From NCBI GenBank assembly GCA_015488685.1, contig WFNH01000127.1, positions 1-64,000 of the forward strand: a stretch of DNA of 64,000 bases, read 5' to 3'. Below the pieces are notes generated by a model. That model searched no databases and was not told the origin of the DNA. It worked only from the letters and a program-made list of their open reading frames with translations. Source of the stretch: Marinosulfonomonas sp. Lineage in GTDB: Bacteria; Pseudomonadota; Alphaproteobacteria; Rhodobacterales; Rhodobacteraceae. Positions 8,458 to 17,978 of this stretch are shown piece after piece. The stretch's first letter is position 1, and the number at the start of each line of letters is the position of its first letter. The translations under genes and the position numbers were made by a program.

Positions 8458-9825
8458 CTAACCTGAAAAGCGTGCAAAGGGGATAGAAATTGTCAGCCCT
8501 TTTTCAGACTCTTGCCGCTGCACTTCGGTGCCATGCAAAGCAGCCACTTTGGCCACCAGACTTAGCCCCAGACCGGCCCCCGGACTGCCGCGTTCGCGTT
8601 CCAGTCGCCCCATACGCTGTAGGGCTTTTGGCCAGTCCTGCGCGCTGATGCCTGGTCCTGTATCCGCTATGGTCAGCACGACCTTATCGTCAGTCGCTGT
8701 AAGCGATACATTAATTTCCCCGCCCGTCGGGGTGAATTTGACAGCATTGTCCAGCAGGTTGGAAATGGCGCGGGCAAGGAACTGTTTATGTCCCTCGATC
8801 ATTGCATTATCGGTGATCTGCGCGTTCAGGGTCTGGTCTTTTTCCTCGGCCAGCGGTGTATAAAGCTCGACCGTATCCCTGACGATTTTTGACAGGTCCA
8901 GCGGTTCGATCTGGGATTGGGCCAGATTGGCCTCGACGCGGGCAATATCCAGCAGGTCGGTAAAGACCTGATGGACATAATCGGCCTCGGACAGGGCTTC
9001 TGCTATCATGTCGGAATTGTCCGCATCCGGATTTGCAAGCGCAGTTTCCAGAGTGTTGCGCAGGCGGGCCAGCGGGGTGCGCAGGTCGTGTGACAGGCTG
9101 TCGGTGACCATCTGTAATTCGGTCACCAGCGTTTCGTTTTTGGACAGCATGTCGTTCAGGGCTTCGGCCAGCCGGTCAAATTCATCACCGGTGCCGCGCA
9201 GGGGCACACGGCGGGACAGATCCCCGCGGGCGGTTTCGGTCGCGGCCTGCTGGATTTCGCCAACCCGTTTCAGGATCGAGCGCGACACGAACAGCCCGCC
9301 CAATGATCCGAACACCAGAAACGAGCCAAGCAAGGCCCAGGAGGCATATTTCAGGATGTCGCGGAATTCCCGCTGGCTGCGCAAATCCCGCCCGACCATA
9401 AGGCGCGCACCGCCGGGCAGGGCAATGGCCCGCAGGCCAACCAGCACGTTTTTATCAATATCGGTGCGCATCAGGCGGATAGTTTGCCACGATCCATCCA
9501 TCGGCACTTCGGGCCAGCCGGACAGATTGCCACTGATCGGGTGGCCATCTGCGGTGGCGTACAGATATAGGGAATCCGCATTTGCACGCGAGGTCGAGCG
9601 GTCGGCAATGGCCGAGCGCAGTGCAAATTGCCCGCCTTCGATATAATCCCGAACCAGCCCGTTCAGTTCCGCATCCACCGCCTGTGCGGTCTGGTTTTCC
9701 AGCAGGCGCATCGTGCCGATATAAACTGCCCCCAGCACCACAGCCGAAGCCAGCAGCGAAGCAAAGATATGCAGGGCAAACAATCGCCGGATGGCGCTTT
9801 TGCCTTTATGGGGCAGGGTGGTCAT
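8458..9825 (-). CDS. Two-component sensor histidine kinase
   Basis: 455 residues. One N-terminal membrane helix (about 15-37), a periplasmic sensor region of about 120 residues, a second helix (about 163-185), HAMP, then HisKA with the phospho-acceptor in DSLSHDLRTPLARLRNTLE and an ATPase domain (N box NLLDNAVKFTP, G box DTGPGI, GAGLGLSLV). Its ATG overlaps the stop of the response regulator gene by 4 nt, so the pair is co-translated. The next gene upstream in the transcript direction is a DegP-type protease, which recalls CpxAR-like envelope stress control; the signal sensed cannot be read from the sequence. Confidence 0.92.
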   Translation of the reverse strand: MTTLPHKGKSAIRRLFALHIFASLLASAVVLGAVYIGTMRLLENQTAQAVDAELNGLVRDYIEGGQFALRSAIADRSTSRANADSLYLYATADGHPISGNLSGWPEVPMDGSWQTIRLMRTDIDKNVLVGLRAIALPGGARLMVGRDLRSQREFRDILKYASWALLGSFLVFGSLGGLFVSRSILKRVGEIQQAATETARGDLSRRVPLRGTGDEFDRLAEALNDMLSKNETLVTELQMVTDSLSHDLRTPLARLRNTLETALANPDADNSDMIAEALSEADYVHQVFTDLLDIARVEANLAQSQIEPLDLSKIVRDTVELYTPLAEEKDQTLNAQITDNAMIEGHKQFLARAISNLLDNAVKFTPTGGEINVSLTATDDKVVLTIADTGPGISAQDWPKALQRMGRLERERGSPGAGLGLSLVAKVAALHGTEVQRQESEKGLTISIPFARFSG

Positions 9826-10496
9826 TTTACCATCCGGTAACCGGCACCGCGCACGGTCTGGATCAGGGGTGTTTCGCCGGGGGCATCGATTTTCTTGCGC
9901 AAGCGGCTGATATGAACGTCAATCACGTTGGTTTGCGGATCGAAATGGTAATCCCACACGTTTTCCAGCAGCATCGTGCGGGTCACAATCCGCCCGGCGG
10001 TGCGCATCAGATATTCCAGTATCTGGAATTCGCGCGGTTGCAGTTCGATCTGACGGGTGCCGCGGGTGGCGGTGCGCGTCATCAGATCCAGCGTCAGATC
10101 CTGCACTTTCAGGGTGGTTTCATCCTGCGTTGCAGGATTGCTGCGGCGCAAAATGGCCTCGAGACGGGCCAGAAGTTCGGAAAAGACAAAGGGTTTGGTC
10201 AGATAGTCATCGGCACCGGCACGCAGGCCTTCGACGCGGTGGTCTGTCTGGCCAAGGGCCGACAACAGCAGAACCGGCGTTTGCACATTGTTTGATCGCA
10301 TGGTTTTCAGAATGGAAATGCCGTCCAGTTCGGGCAACATCCGGTCCAGAATGATAACGTCATATGGGCCTTCCAAAGCATGGGACAGGCCCTCGACACC
10401 GGTTTTTACCCAGGTGGTGGAATGCCCAGCCTCGCCCAGTCCCTTTTCCAGAAAGCCGGCCGTGCTGGCATCATCTTCTATTATTAAAATACGCAT
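9822..10496 (-). CDS. OmpR-family response regulator
   Basis: 224 residues from the ATG that begins MRILIIEDDAS; an in-frame ATG at 10532 would add 12 unconserved residues. Receiver domain with the acidic pair EDD, phospho-acceptor Asp in YDVIILDRMLPELDG, Thr/Ser switch at LLLSALG and Lys in YLTKPF, followed by a winged-helix effector (ELQPREFQILEYLMR, VIDVHISRLRKKID). It is the cognate partner of the overlapping kinase gene. Probable targets include the adjacent protease gene. Confidence 0.92.
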   Translation of the reverse strand: MRILIIEDDASTAGFLEKGLGEAGHSTTWVKTGVEGLSHALEGPYDVIILDRMLPELDGISILKTMRSNNVQTPVLLLSALGQTDHRVEGLRAGADDYLTKPFVFSELLARLEAILRRSNPATQDETTLKVQDLTLDLMTRTATRGTRQIELQPREFQILEYLMRTAGRIVTRTMLLENVWDYHFDPQTNVIDVHISRLRKKIDAPGETPLIQTVRGAGYRMVK

Positions 10497-10560
10497 GATG
10501 GATATATAAGGATATCGGAGGCCAGACACCATATCCGGCCCCCGATAAACTTAGCAGTCG

Positions 10561-12024
10561 TTACGAGATGGGAATGGCAACAAAACGACGGTTGCCTTCA
10601 CGCTCGATCTGGGCCAGCACCGAAGGGCGACCGGCTTCTTTGGCTTTCTCAACTGCACTATCCACATCGGACAGATCGCTGATCAGTTTTTGGTTGACCG
10701 AAACCACTATGTCGCCTTCCCGCAACCCGGCCTCGGCCGCACCGCTTTCGGGGTCAACCGATGTGATCACCACGCTGTCCCCTTCGGATTGCAATGCCAG
10801 CCCAAGGGCGCCAAAGTTCATTTCCGGCGCTTGTTCCTGAGGCATGTTTGCAACCACATCTGTTTTCAGTTTGGCAATCTTTGGCTCCAGAACAACGGTT
10901 TTGCCACCACGAAAGACCTTCATCTCGGTGTTCTTGCCGATTTCCGCATCAGCCACGGCCAGCGTCAGGTCGCCAACATCACCGATTTCGGTGTCGCCAA
11001 AGCCGATGATTACATCGCCACTTTTCACGCCGGCTGCTTTGGCTGGGCTGTCATCCTGTACGCTATCGACAATCACACCTTTGGTTTTGTCCAGACCCAG
11101 GCTTTGGGCAATGTCATTGGTAACATTCTGGATGCTGACACCCAGCCAGCCCCGTTCGACCTGACCGTTTGTCACGATGTCCGAAACGATGGACTTTGCC
11201 AGATCCGCCGGGATCGAAAATCCGATGCCCACGCTACCGCCGGACGGGGAATAGATGGCGGTGTTCACACCGACGACATTCCCTTGGGCATCAAACAGCG
11301 GGCCACCCGAGTTGCCTTTGTTGATCGGGGCATCTACCTGAATGAAATCATCATAAGGGCCAGCGCCGATATCGCGGCCGCGCGCCGAAACGATGCCCGA
11401 GGTCACACTGCCGGTCAGACCGAATGGTGCGCCAACAGCAAAGACTGGGTCGCCCACCCGCAGTTTGTCGGAGTTGCCCCAGCCAACGGTGGGCAGCTTG
11501 CCATTCGCGTCGATTTTCAGAACGGCCAGATCGGTTTTCGGATCGGTCCCCAGCAGGGTGGCGTCAAATTCTCGCCCGTCTTTCAAGGTGACACTCAGTT
11601 TGTCCGCGCCTTCGACAACGTGGTTGTTGGTGACGATGATACCATCCTCGTCAATCACAAAGCCGGATCCCAGCGCCTGCATGGGCTGCGTGTCGTGAAA
11701 TTGTTTTGGGCCGCCTTGCTGTTCATCAAAGAACCGTTTGAACATTTCCCCCATCGGTCCTTCGGGCAAATTGTCCGGTAGCATGTTTTGCGGGATGTTT
11801 TCGGCGGATTTGCCGGTATGTGTGGCAGTGATCTTGACCACGGCAGGGCTGACCACCTCGATCAGGTCGGCCAGATTGGCCGGTTGTGTCCAGGCAATCG
11901 GTGCCACAGTTGCGGTCTGGGCCGTGCCTTGCATCGGCATCATCAGGCCGACAGCGCCAATGGCTGCGGCGGTGGTGCCAAGCAAAATGCGGCGCATGGT
12001 GCTAAATTTGCGAGAGTCTCTCAT
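10561..12024 (-). CDS. degP: DegP/HtrA-type periplasmic serine protease (Do family)
   Basis: 487 residues from the ATG at 12024, which has GGAAGGA about 7 nt upstream; an earlier in-frame ATG at 12069 lacks this. Signal peptide around residues 10-35 (ending MQGTAQ). Trypsin-like domain with catalytic His in VTNNHVVEG, Asp in KTDLAVLKI and Ser in NKGNSGGPL, then two PDZ domains (about residues 265-360 and 385-480). It degrades or chaperones misfolded periplasmic proteins. It lies directly upstream of the response-regulator/kinase pair on the same strand, 64 nt apart, a common arrangement in this bacterial group. Confidence 0.95.
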   Translation of the reverse strand: MRDSRKFSTMRRILLGTTAAAIGAVGLMMPMQGTAQTATVAPIAWTQPANLADLIEVVSPAVVKITATHTGKSAENIPQNMLPDNLPEGPMGEMFKRFFDEQQGGPKQFHDTQPMQALGSGFVIDEDGIIVTNNHVVEGADKLSVTLKDGREFDATLLGTDPKTDLAVLKIDANGKLPTVGWGNSDKLRVGDPVFAVGAPFGLTGSVTSGIVSARGRDIGAGPYDDFIQVDAPINKGNSGGPLFDAQGNVVGVNTAIYSPSGGSVGIGFSIPADLAKSIVSDIVTNGQVERGWLGVSIQNVTNDIAQSLGLDKTKGVIVDSVQDDSPAKAAGVKSGDVIIGFGDTEIGDVGDLTLAVADAEIGKNTEMKVFRGGKTVVLEPKIAKLKTDVVANMPQEQAPEMNFGALGLALQSEGDSVVITSVDPESGAAEAGLREGDIVVSVNQKLISDLSDVDSAVEKAKEAGRPSVLAQIEREGNRRFVAIPIS

Positions 12025-12730
12025 TTTACGTTCCTTCCATGAGTGCTTCTTGCTCATGGATATGGCCACGCCGGATGGAGAGCGTATGACGGTAACATTA
12101 CAAAAGCTTCATTTTGTACGGTCGAGAAGAGGGAATCTGTTGCTGAATCAGAGAAATAAACTCGATTTTCCACGATTTAATTTGTGGCGGGGATAAAAAT
12201 GGCAAATTGCACATAAGGTACGGTGCCTTATTTTTGCCACACAACCTTTATTTGTATCGCGCATGTAAGCAATGAGTTGGCAAGAGCCTGTGTGTTGCTA
12301 GTTTGGGAACAGTACGAGAGTTTTTTATGGCAGTTTATAAATTGAACGATAGGCTTGATTTTTCTGGGCCAAGCTCGCCCGCTCATGTTTTTTATATCAA
12401 CATATTTTGGAGCGGTTAAAGATATTGAAGCGGGATTTTCCGTGTCTATTTTAGGTGAAATCAATAGACACCAATAAGTAGAAAAATATATAATAAGCAA
12501 ACGTATCTTCTGAATTGTGGCGAAAATAAAACGTGACAGATTAACAACAATATTGCATAAAAACAATCAATTACAGGTTTTTTGACCATGCTAATTAATA
12601 CAGGCTTCACAACCTAAGTAATCCACCTTAAGGATATTATATAAATGCTGCACTGGCCTATTGGTGTGGTAAATTAGGATATCGGGTTTCTGTTTGCACC
12701 CCGGTTCCTGTGTTTGATTTGGAGACTTGA
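12025..12730. other. Long AT-rich intergenic region
   Basis: About 700 bases without a supportable gene between the divergent protease and BMP-receptor genes. It is visibly richer in A/T than the flanking genes, especially from 12230 to 12650. It must contain both promoters. One stem-loop (ATAAGG, 7-nt loop, CCTTAT, then TTTT; 12213-12235) faces the plus strand without a plus-strand gene before it. A 112-codon minus-strand frame here has no protein-like composition. Confidence 0.6.
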
Positions 12731-13801
12731 ATGCGACTAGTTGCTACTATTCTGACCGCGCTATTTGTTATGCTGTCATCTGTCCCTCTCTGGGCGCAGG
12801 ACAAGCCGCGAATTGCTTTTCTGTACCACACCCCCGAAGATACTATCGGTTGGTCATATCAGCATGATCAAGCCCGAAAATCGGTGGAAGAACACTTTGG
12901 AAACAAGATCGAGGTGAGCTACTTTTGGAACATTGCGGAAGGGGAAGAGGGCGAAGCCAAGATGAAAGAACTGGCCGCTGATGGCTATGATTTGGTTTTT
13001 GCTACATCCTATGGCTATCTGAATGGTGTTTTGAATGCTGCATTTGCCTACCCTGATACAAAATTCGAACATTCCAACGGTTTTGTTCGCGCCGCAAATT
13101 CGTCAACATACAGTATCCGAACCTACGAGGGGCGCGTTGTTCAAGGGATTATTGCGGGCAATATGACCAAAACAAACAAGATCGGATATATTGCGTCCTA
13201 TGCCATTCCGTATGTTATTCGTGATATTAATGCGGCTTTCCTGGCAGCACGTTCGGTAAACCCGGATGTAGAGTTCGAGATTGTCTGGCTTAACACATGG
13301 GAAAACCACGACCTTGAGGCGCAAGCGGCACGCGACCTGATCGCAAACGGTGCCGATATTCTTATGCAAAATACCAATACCATCGAACCGATGGTGGTCG
13401 CACAGGAATTGGGCGCTTTTTCATTCGGTCAGGATTCAGATATGACCGCCTACGGCCCGGATGCCAGTCTGACATCTTCAATCGACCACTGGGCACCATA
13501 TTATATCGACCGCATTCAGGCCTTGCTTGATGGCAAATGGGAGAGCCACGATACATGGGGTGGCCTGGCGTCGGGCATGTTGGAAATCGGGCCGTACTCG
13601 GACCTAATTCCGTTGCGCGTGCAAGCGCAAGCCAATGACGCAATCGCAAAAATGAAAGAGGGGCGCCTACACCCCTTCACCGGGCCTATCCGTAAACAGG
13701 ACGGGAGCGGCTGGTTGGCTGCGGGTGAAACAGCAAGTGACAGTGAATTGCTAACAATGAACTTCTTCGTTGAGGGGATTACCGGGATTATCCCACATTA
13801 A
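12731..13801 (+). CDS. BMP-family basic membrane lipoprotein/ABC substrate-binding protein
   Basis: 356 residues with a cleavable signal peptide (hydrophobic to about residue 21, ending PLWAQ; no lipobox Cys). The mature part follows the BMP/PnrA (purine-nucleoside receptor) fold: RIAFLYHTPEDTIGWSYQHD at the start (the first strand and ligand loop), YDLVFATSYGY, GIIAGNMTKTNKIGYIAS and a late FTGPIRKQDG segment. PnrA-type receptors bind nucleosides or related molecules for a ribose-type importer. No permease or ATPase gene is adjacent, and the next gene is a secreted OmpA-domain protein, so the receptor is an orphan in this window. Confidence 0.88.
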   Translation: MRLVATILTALFVMLSSVPLWAQDKPRIAFLYHTPEDTIGWSYQHDQARKSVEEHFGNKIEVSYFWNIAEGEEGEAKMKELAADGYDLVFATSYGYLNGVLNAAFAYPDTKFEHSNGFVRAANSSTYSIRTYEGRVVQGIIAGNMTKTNKIGYIASYAIPYVIRDINAAFLAARSVNPDVEFEIVWLNTWENHDLEAQAARDLIANGADILMQNTNTIEPMVVAQELGAFSFGQDSDMTAYGPDASLTSSIDHWAPYYIDRIQALLDGKWESHDTWGGLASGMLEIGPYSDLIPLRVQAQANDAIAKMKEGRLHPFTGPIRKQDGSGWLAAGETASDSELLTMNFFVEGITGIIPH

Positions 13802-13825
13802 ACTAGAATTTAGTGGGGGAACTCG

Positions 13826-15796
13826 ATGCAAAAACGTGAGAGTGTGATGAAAAACTATAATAAAATCATAGCAATGACCTTTGGGGCAACTTTGGCTTTG
13901 CTGGCACCTGCCGCCACAGCGCAGGACAATACGGTTACGCTGCAATCACCGGACAAGAACATTTCGGTGAAAGGTGAATTGGTTCGTGTGGATGACAAAT
14001 TCTTCGTTATCAAGACCGTTGTTGGTGAAATGACGGTCAGCCGTGATCTGGTGAGTTGCGATGGCGCAGCTTGTCCAGGGGCTGAACCCGAGGTCGTTGC
14101 GGATGACGGTCAAATTGTGTTGAAATCAGGCGACGGAACCACATTTAGTGGTGAATTGCTGGGGTTTGATGGCACGAACTATACGATAAAGACTGTTGTT
14201 GGTGTTTTGACCATTCGTAGTGAATTCGTGTCCTGCGAGGGGGCCTCTTGCCCTAGTGAAAAGGCGACAGAGGAAGTGGATAAAACCGTTAGCCTGATTT
14301 CGGGCGACGGCACGCGCTTTACCGGTACTTTGCAAGAGTATGACGGCACAAACTATGTGATCAAAAGTGATCAGGGCGTTTTGACGGTCCGCAGTGAATT
14401 CGTGACCTGTGTCGGTGATGCCTGCCCGGATCTTGGCCCTGTTGTGGCAGAATTCAAGGTGGCCTCGCCTGCCGGTGTTGGCGAGCAGTTTATTGGCAAG
14501 GCGCTGAACCGGTTTGCCAATGAAAAATCTCTGAATGTGACCCGCTCGATCTCTTATGACGGGACCGAAGTGAATTATCTTCTTGGGGATAATTCGGGCG
14601 GCCTGGTTGCCAGTATTACTGTTATCCCGACCGATGATATTGCGTCTCTCAAATCGCTATTTTCCGGTGATGCGGCCTTTGCCCTGACCCGGGAAGATTT
14701 CACCGCGCAGCAGATTGCAGGCATTGTCAACATGCCTGCAAGTGATGTCGAAGCCCGTGTGAAAACGCAGACCATTGCGCTTGATGCGTTGACGGCAACA
14801 ATGAACCCCGCCAACCGCGTGCGTTCAGTGTCGTTGAAACAGATGGGGGATATCCTGTCCGGTCGCGTCACCAACTGGTCTGATGTTGGTGGTGATGACG
14901 GTGCGATCCAATTGCATGTGCTTGACGCACAAAGCAATCTGGCGCGTGTTATCAAACGCGATATTCTGGCCCCGCGCGGCTTGAAATTGGCGTCGAATGT
15001 GATTGTGCATAAAACATTGGATGAACTGAACAAAGCGATTAACGATGATCCAATGGCGTTCGCAGTATCTTATCGGTCGCAAAACAAAGGAAACAGTAAC
15101 CCGACAACGCGCAATGCCTGTAATATCTTCTCTAGCGCGAATTCATTTTCGTTGCAGACAGAAGAATACCCGCTGACGATGGGTTGGCATTTGTTTACTC
15201 TTAAGGGCCAAGACGTACCAGATCTCTCAAAAAGTCTGGCCGAGTATCTATCGTCAAACCAAGGGCAGGCGGCAGCTGAAGAAGCCGGTCTGGTTGGCCT
15301 TGCAATTGACAAGCAACCGATGAGCGAGCAGGGCGAACGTCTGTTATCCGCGATGCTGGCCTCGTCAATTGATCGCGCCGGTATCAACGCCTATCGCGAT
15401 TATCTGGCCGAAGTTTCGACTGCAGACCGCTTGTCGACCACATTGCGGTTTGTATCGGGATCGGCCCAGCTGGACGAACGCGCCCTGCGCGATGTCCGCC
15501 GGATTTCCGAACTGGTGCGCAACGGGCTTGTCGACGGCAATGACATCCTGTTGGTTGGCTTTAGTGATACGGTCGGTGTGTTCAACAACAATATCGCCCT
15601 ATCCAAGGCCCGTGCTGAACGCGCCAAGGTCGATATTCTGAACAGCGCCATCGGTATTCTGGACGCGGCTAACGTCAAGACATTCGGGTTTGGACCTGTG
15701 GCACCTGTTGGCTGTAACGAAACGCAGGAAGGACGTCAGTTGAACCGTCGGGTCGAAGTATGGATCCGTGGCTCGAACCAGGACAAACTGCGTTAG
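13826..15796 (+). CDS. Secreted multidomain protein: Cys-pair repeats, PBP-like domain, OmpA domain
   Basis: 656 residues. Signal peptide (from a second possible ATG at 13847, hydrophobic to about residue 32, ending PAATAQ). Three tandem repeats of roughly 60 residues (about 35-90, 95-150, 155-205), each a beta-rich unit with GELVRVDDKFFVIKTVVGEM-like strands and ending in a Cys pair, SCDGAACP, SCEGASCP and TCVGDACP. A phosphate-binding-protein-like domain follows (about 210-500). The C-terminal domain is OmpA-type and peptidoglycan binding (TLRFVSGSAQL, LVGFSDTVG, NRRVEVWI). The design suggests a periplasmic, wall-anchored protein that binds a ligand; its role is unknown. It lies 24 nt after the BMP receptor and is followed by a clear terminator. 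Confidence 0.85.
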   Translation: MQKRESVMKNYNKIIAMTFGATLALLAPAATAQDNTVTLQSPDKNISVKGELVRVDDKFFVIKTVVGEMTVSRDLVSCDGAACPGAEPEVVADDGQIVLKSGDGTTFSGELLGFDGTNYTIKTVVGVLTIRSEFVSCEGASCPSEKATEEVDKTVSLISGDGTRFTGTLQEYDGTNYVIKSDQGVLTVRSEFVTCVGDACPDLGPVVAEFKVASPAGVGEQFIGKALNRFANEKSLNVTRSISYDGTEVNYLLGDNSGGLVASITVIPTDDIASLKSLFSGDAAFALTREDFTAQQIAGIVNMPASDVEARVKTQTIALDALTATMNPANRVRSVSLKQMGDILSGRVTNWSDVGGDDGAIQLHVLDAQSNLARVIKRDILAPRGLKLASNVIVHKTLDELNKAINDDPMAFAVSYRSQNKGNSNPTTRNACNIFSSANSFSLQTEEYPLTMGWHLFTLKGQDVPDLSKSLAEYLSSNQGQAAAEEAGLVGLAIDKQPMSEQGERLLSAMLASSIDRAGINAYRDYLAEVSTADRLSTTLRFVSGSAQLDERALRDVRRISELVRNGLVDGNDILLVGFSDTVGVFNNNIALSKARAERAKVDILNSAIGILDAANVKTFGFGPVAPVGCNETQEGRQLNRRVEVWIRGSNQDKLR

Positions 15797-15819
15797 ATTT
15801 AATAGCCTTTTTGAAAACA

Positions 15820-15853
15820 AAACCGCGACCGGTAAAACGGCCGCGGTTTTTTT
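15820..15853 (+). terminator. Rho-independent terminator
   Basis: Stem AAACCGCG(A)CCG / CGG(C)CGCGGTTT with a 6-nt loop and a run of seven T. It lies 24 nt after the OmpA-domain gene and ends that transcript. Confidence 0.88.
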
Positions 15854-15865
15854 GTATCAGGTATG

Positions 15866-15892
15866 AAAAAGGGCGGCCCCGAGAGACCGCCC
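15866..15892 (-). terminator. Rho-independent terminator of the sugar-salvage operon
   Basis: Stem GGGCGG / CCGCCC with a 10-nt loop; read on the minus strand it is followed by five T. It lies 28 nt past the stop of the LsrF gene, which is the last gene of the minus-strand operon. Confidence 0.75.
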
Positions 15893-15919
15893 TTGAAACT
15901 GTTTCGCCTGACGGCTCTA

Positions 15920-16801
15920 TCAGCCCTCGGATTTCAGGTCGTTATACAATTCAAACGCCTGCTTGGCGGGCATCAGCTCATGCACCACTTTGGAAACCGC
16001 TTTGATCATCGCAACAGGGGCTTCGGACTGGAAGATGTTGCGGCCCATGTCAACGCCAGCAGCGCCCTGATCAACAGCGCGGAACGCCATATCCAGCGCG
16101 TCCAGCTCGGGCAGCTTCTTGCCACCCGCAATCACGATTGGCACAGGGCAACCGGCGACGACTTTTTCAAAGCCTTCTTCGATGAAGTAGCTTTTGACGT
16201 AGTGTGAACCGATTTCGGCGGCGATACGGGTGGCCAGGCCAAAGTAGCGCGCATCGCGGGCCATGTCTTTGCCAACGCCGGTGACGGCCAGCGTCGGGAT
16301 GCCCACGCGCATGCCTTCGTCAATCAGGCGGATCACGTTGGTGATGGATTTATGCTCGTATTCCGCGCCGATATAGACCTGTGCGGCCATCGCGCAAACG
16401 CCCATGCGAACCGCATCATCCATCGCAACCGCAATGGTTTCATTCGACAGTTCCGACAGGATCGAGTTACCACCAGAGGCGCGCATGACGACCGGTTTGG
16501 TCAGGGTTGGCGGGATCATCGAGCGCAGAACGCCACGGGTGCACATAAGCACATCCGCATGTTCAGCCAGCGGCAGGATGTTCAAATCGATCCGCTCCAG
16601 ACCCTTTGTCGGCCCCTGGAAATAGCCGTGGTCAAAGGCCAGCATTACGGTGCGGCCGGTTTCGGGGTTAAAGATGCGGCTCATCTTGTTTTTGATGCCC
16701 CAGTCGTAATTGGCAAGGCCCTTCAGGAAAAAGCCCTGTTTGTCCTGTGGTGTGTTCAGACCAAAGTCCTTGCCGTCTTTGATGTCATCAATATCTGCCA
16801 T
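15920..16801 (-). CDS. lsrF: LsrF-type 3-hydroxy-5-phosphonooxypentane-2,4-dione thiolase
   Basis: 293 residues, nearly collinear with E. coli LsrF: it starts [15 protein letters not shown], has [78 protein letters not shown] and [10 protein letters not shown]. The Schiff-base lysine position is kept ([13 protein letters not shown]). In the AI-2 pathway LsrF transfers an acetyl group from the phosphorylated AI-2 product to CoA. Here there are no LsrK, LsrG or LsrB/C/D homologues in usual form; it closes an operon with a ribose-type importer, FucU and Rpe homologues, so its substrate may be a related C5 diketone phosphate. Confidence 0.9.
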   Translation of the reverse strand: MADIDDIKDGKDFGLNTPQDKQGFFLKGLANYDWGIKNKMSRIFNPETGRTVMLAFDHGYFQGPTKGLERIDLNILPLAEHADVLMCTRGVLRSMIPPTLTKPVVMRASGGNSILSELSNETIAVAMDDAVRMGVCAMAAQVYIGAEYEHKSITNVIRLIDEGMRVGIPTLAVTGVGKDMARDARYFGLATRIAAEIGSHYVKSYFIEEGFEKVVAGCPVPIVIAGGKKLPELDALDMAFRAVDQGAAGVDMGRNIFQSEAPVAMIKAVSKVVHELMPAKQAFELYNDLKSEG

Positions 16802-16824
16802 GTCGTGTTCCTGTCTTTTCGGGT

Positions 16825-17505
16825 TTAAGTGTTAGCGGTTTCAAGCGCCTTGACCATTGCGGCAAAGGCACGTTTGGGTTTCTTGGCGCCCAGTACGGCG
16901 CTGCCGCTGACCACCATATCGGGGGCGCAGGCGGCGATTTCTGTAATGCTGTCCAGCGTGACACCGCCATCAAAGGCCAGCATCGCGTCAGGGGCGATTT
17001 CACGCAGCTCTGTCAGGCGGGCGCAGGCGGCGGTGATGTCGGCAGGGGTGCCGCGCGGGTCCAGTGACAGCACAAGGATCATATCGGGGTTCAGCGCCAG
17101 AAGGGGGGCCGCATCGTCCAGCGTGGCGCCGGGCATCAGGGCCAGACCGGCCATGACGGGGCGCTTGGATGCCTGAATGATTTTGATCGCCTCAGTGGCG
17201 TTATCGGATTCTGCGTGTACGGTGATCATATCGGCACCGGCCTTGATATAGCTTTCCACATGGGCGGCGGGATTTTGCACCATCAAGTGAACATCGCGTA
17301 GCAGGCCCAGATCCATCGCGGCGACAAATCCGGGACCACCGATCATCTGCGGCACGAACACGCCATCCATGATGTCGAAATGCAGGATATCGCAATCCCA
17401 TTCCGCCACGTTTTGCGCCGCGCGGCGCAGGTTGCCCAGATCGGCGGCAAACAGGCCAAGGCTGATGCCTTTGGCGCGGGATTTCAGATTGTCGATGCTC
17501 ATCAT
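16825..17505 (-). CDS. Ribulose-phosphate 3-epimerase family protein
   Basis: 226 residues, TIM-barrel epimerase. The metal and catalytic residues of the family are present: His and Asp in [12 protein letters not shown], His in [11 protein letters not shown], and Asp in [11 protein letters not shown], with the phosphate loop VVSGSAVLG. The usual N-terminal ILSADF motif is changed to [10 protein letters not shown]. It is more divergent than a housekeeping Rpe, and its place in a catabolic operon points to a pathway-specific sugar phosphate, as with AlsE for allulose 6-phosphate. It lies 23 nt before lsrF and 7 nt after the FucU-like gene. Confidence 0.85.
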   Translation of the reverse strand: MMSIDNLKSRAKGISLGLFAADLGNLRRAAQNVAEWDCDILHFDIMDGVFVPQMIGGPGFVAAMDLGLLRDVHLMVQNPAAHVESYIKAGADMITVHAESDNATEAIKIIQASKRPVMAGLALMPGATLDDAAPLLALNPDMILVLSLDPRGTPADITAACARLTELREIAPDAMLAFDGGVTLDSITEIAACAPDMVVSGSAVLGAKKPKRAFAAMVKALETANT

Positions 17506-17512
17506 ATCATTC

Positions 17513-17956
17513 CTAGAAAATCACGCCTTTGCGCAGGATAAAGCAGCCATAGGGCCGCATGTCGGTGGTGGCAACCACCCCAAAGGCACCACGGGCGCGT
17601 TGATAGAACGCCTGGCGTTCCATGCTGCCAAGGGCCGCGCCTTCGGGCATGGCGGTTGTCAGAATATCAAAGGCCTGTGTGTGGACCTCGCCCATCTCGT
17701 CGGGTGCGTTGTCAATCTGCATGCGCAGGGCGCAGGCGTCGGTAAACCCGTCCAGAGGCATCACACCGGTGATCAGTTTGATCGCATCGGGGGCCGTCAT
17801 GGCGGGCAGGGGGATCACGTCGCCCCAATGGGTATGGGCAGCGGTCGAGATGGCAGGGAAATTGGCATCGGCCACAACGATTTCATCGCCATGCCCCATG
17901 CGCATCAGACAATCCAGCAAGTCAGGCGTCATGTTGGAGTCTATTCCGATCAGCAT
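17513..17956 (-). CDS. RbsD/FucU-family sugar mutarotase
   Basis: 147 residues. N-terminal SNMTPDLLDCLMRMGHGDEI is the family signature, with the catalytic His in the GHGDE motif, and VADANFPA follows. C-terminal segment RPYGCFILRKGVIF matches FucU. Such enzymes interconvert anomers of a reducing sugar so that the kinase or isomerase gets the right form. SD AGGAG precedes the ATG. Being between the importer and the epimerase genes, it is expected to act on the imported free sugar in the cytoplasm. Confidence 0.88.
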   Translation of the reverse strand: MLIGIDSNMTPDLLDCLMRMGHGDEIVVADANFPAISTAAHTHWGDVIPLPAMTAPDAIKLITGVMPLDGFTDACALRMQIDNAPDEMGEVHTQAFDILTTAMPEGAALGSMERQAFYQRARGAFGVVATTDMRPYGCFILRKGVIF

Positions 17957-17978
17957 TATCTGCTCCTTTACCGTAAAT

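Noticed and set aside
12228-12566. 112-codon minus-strand frame in the AT-rich spacer
   Set aside because: Composition is rich in Ile, Cys and Lys with no domain pattern, no clear ribosome site, and it lies in a region where AT bias favours chance frames.
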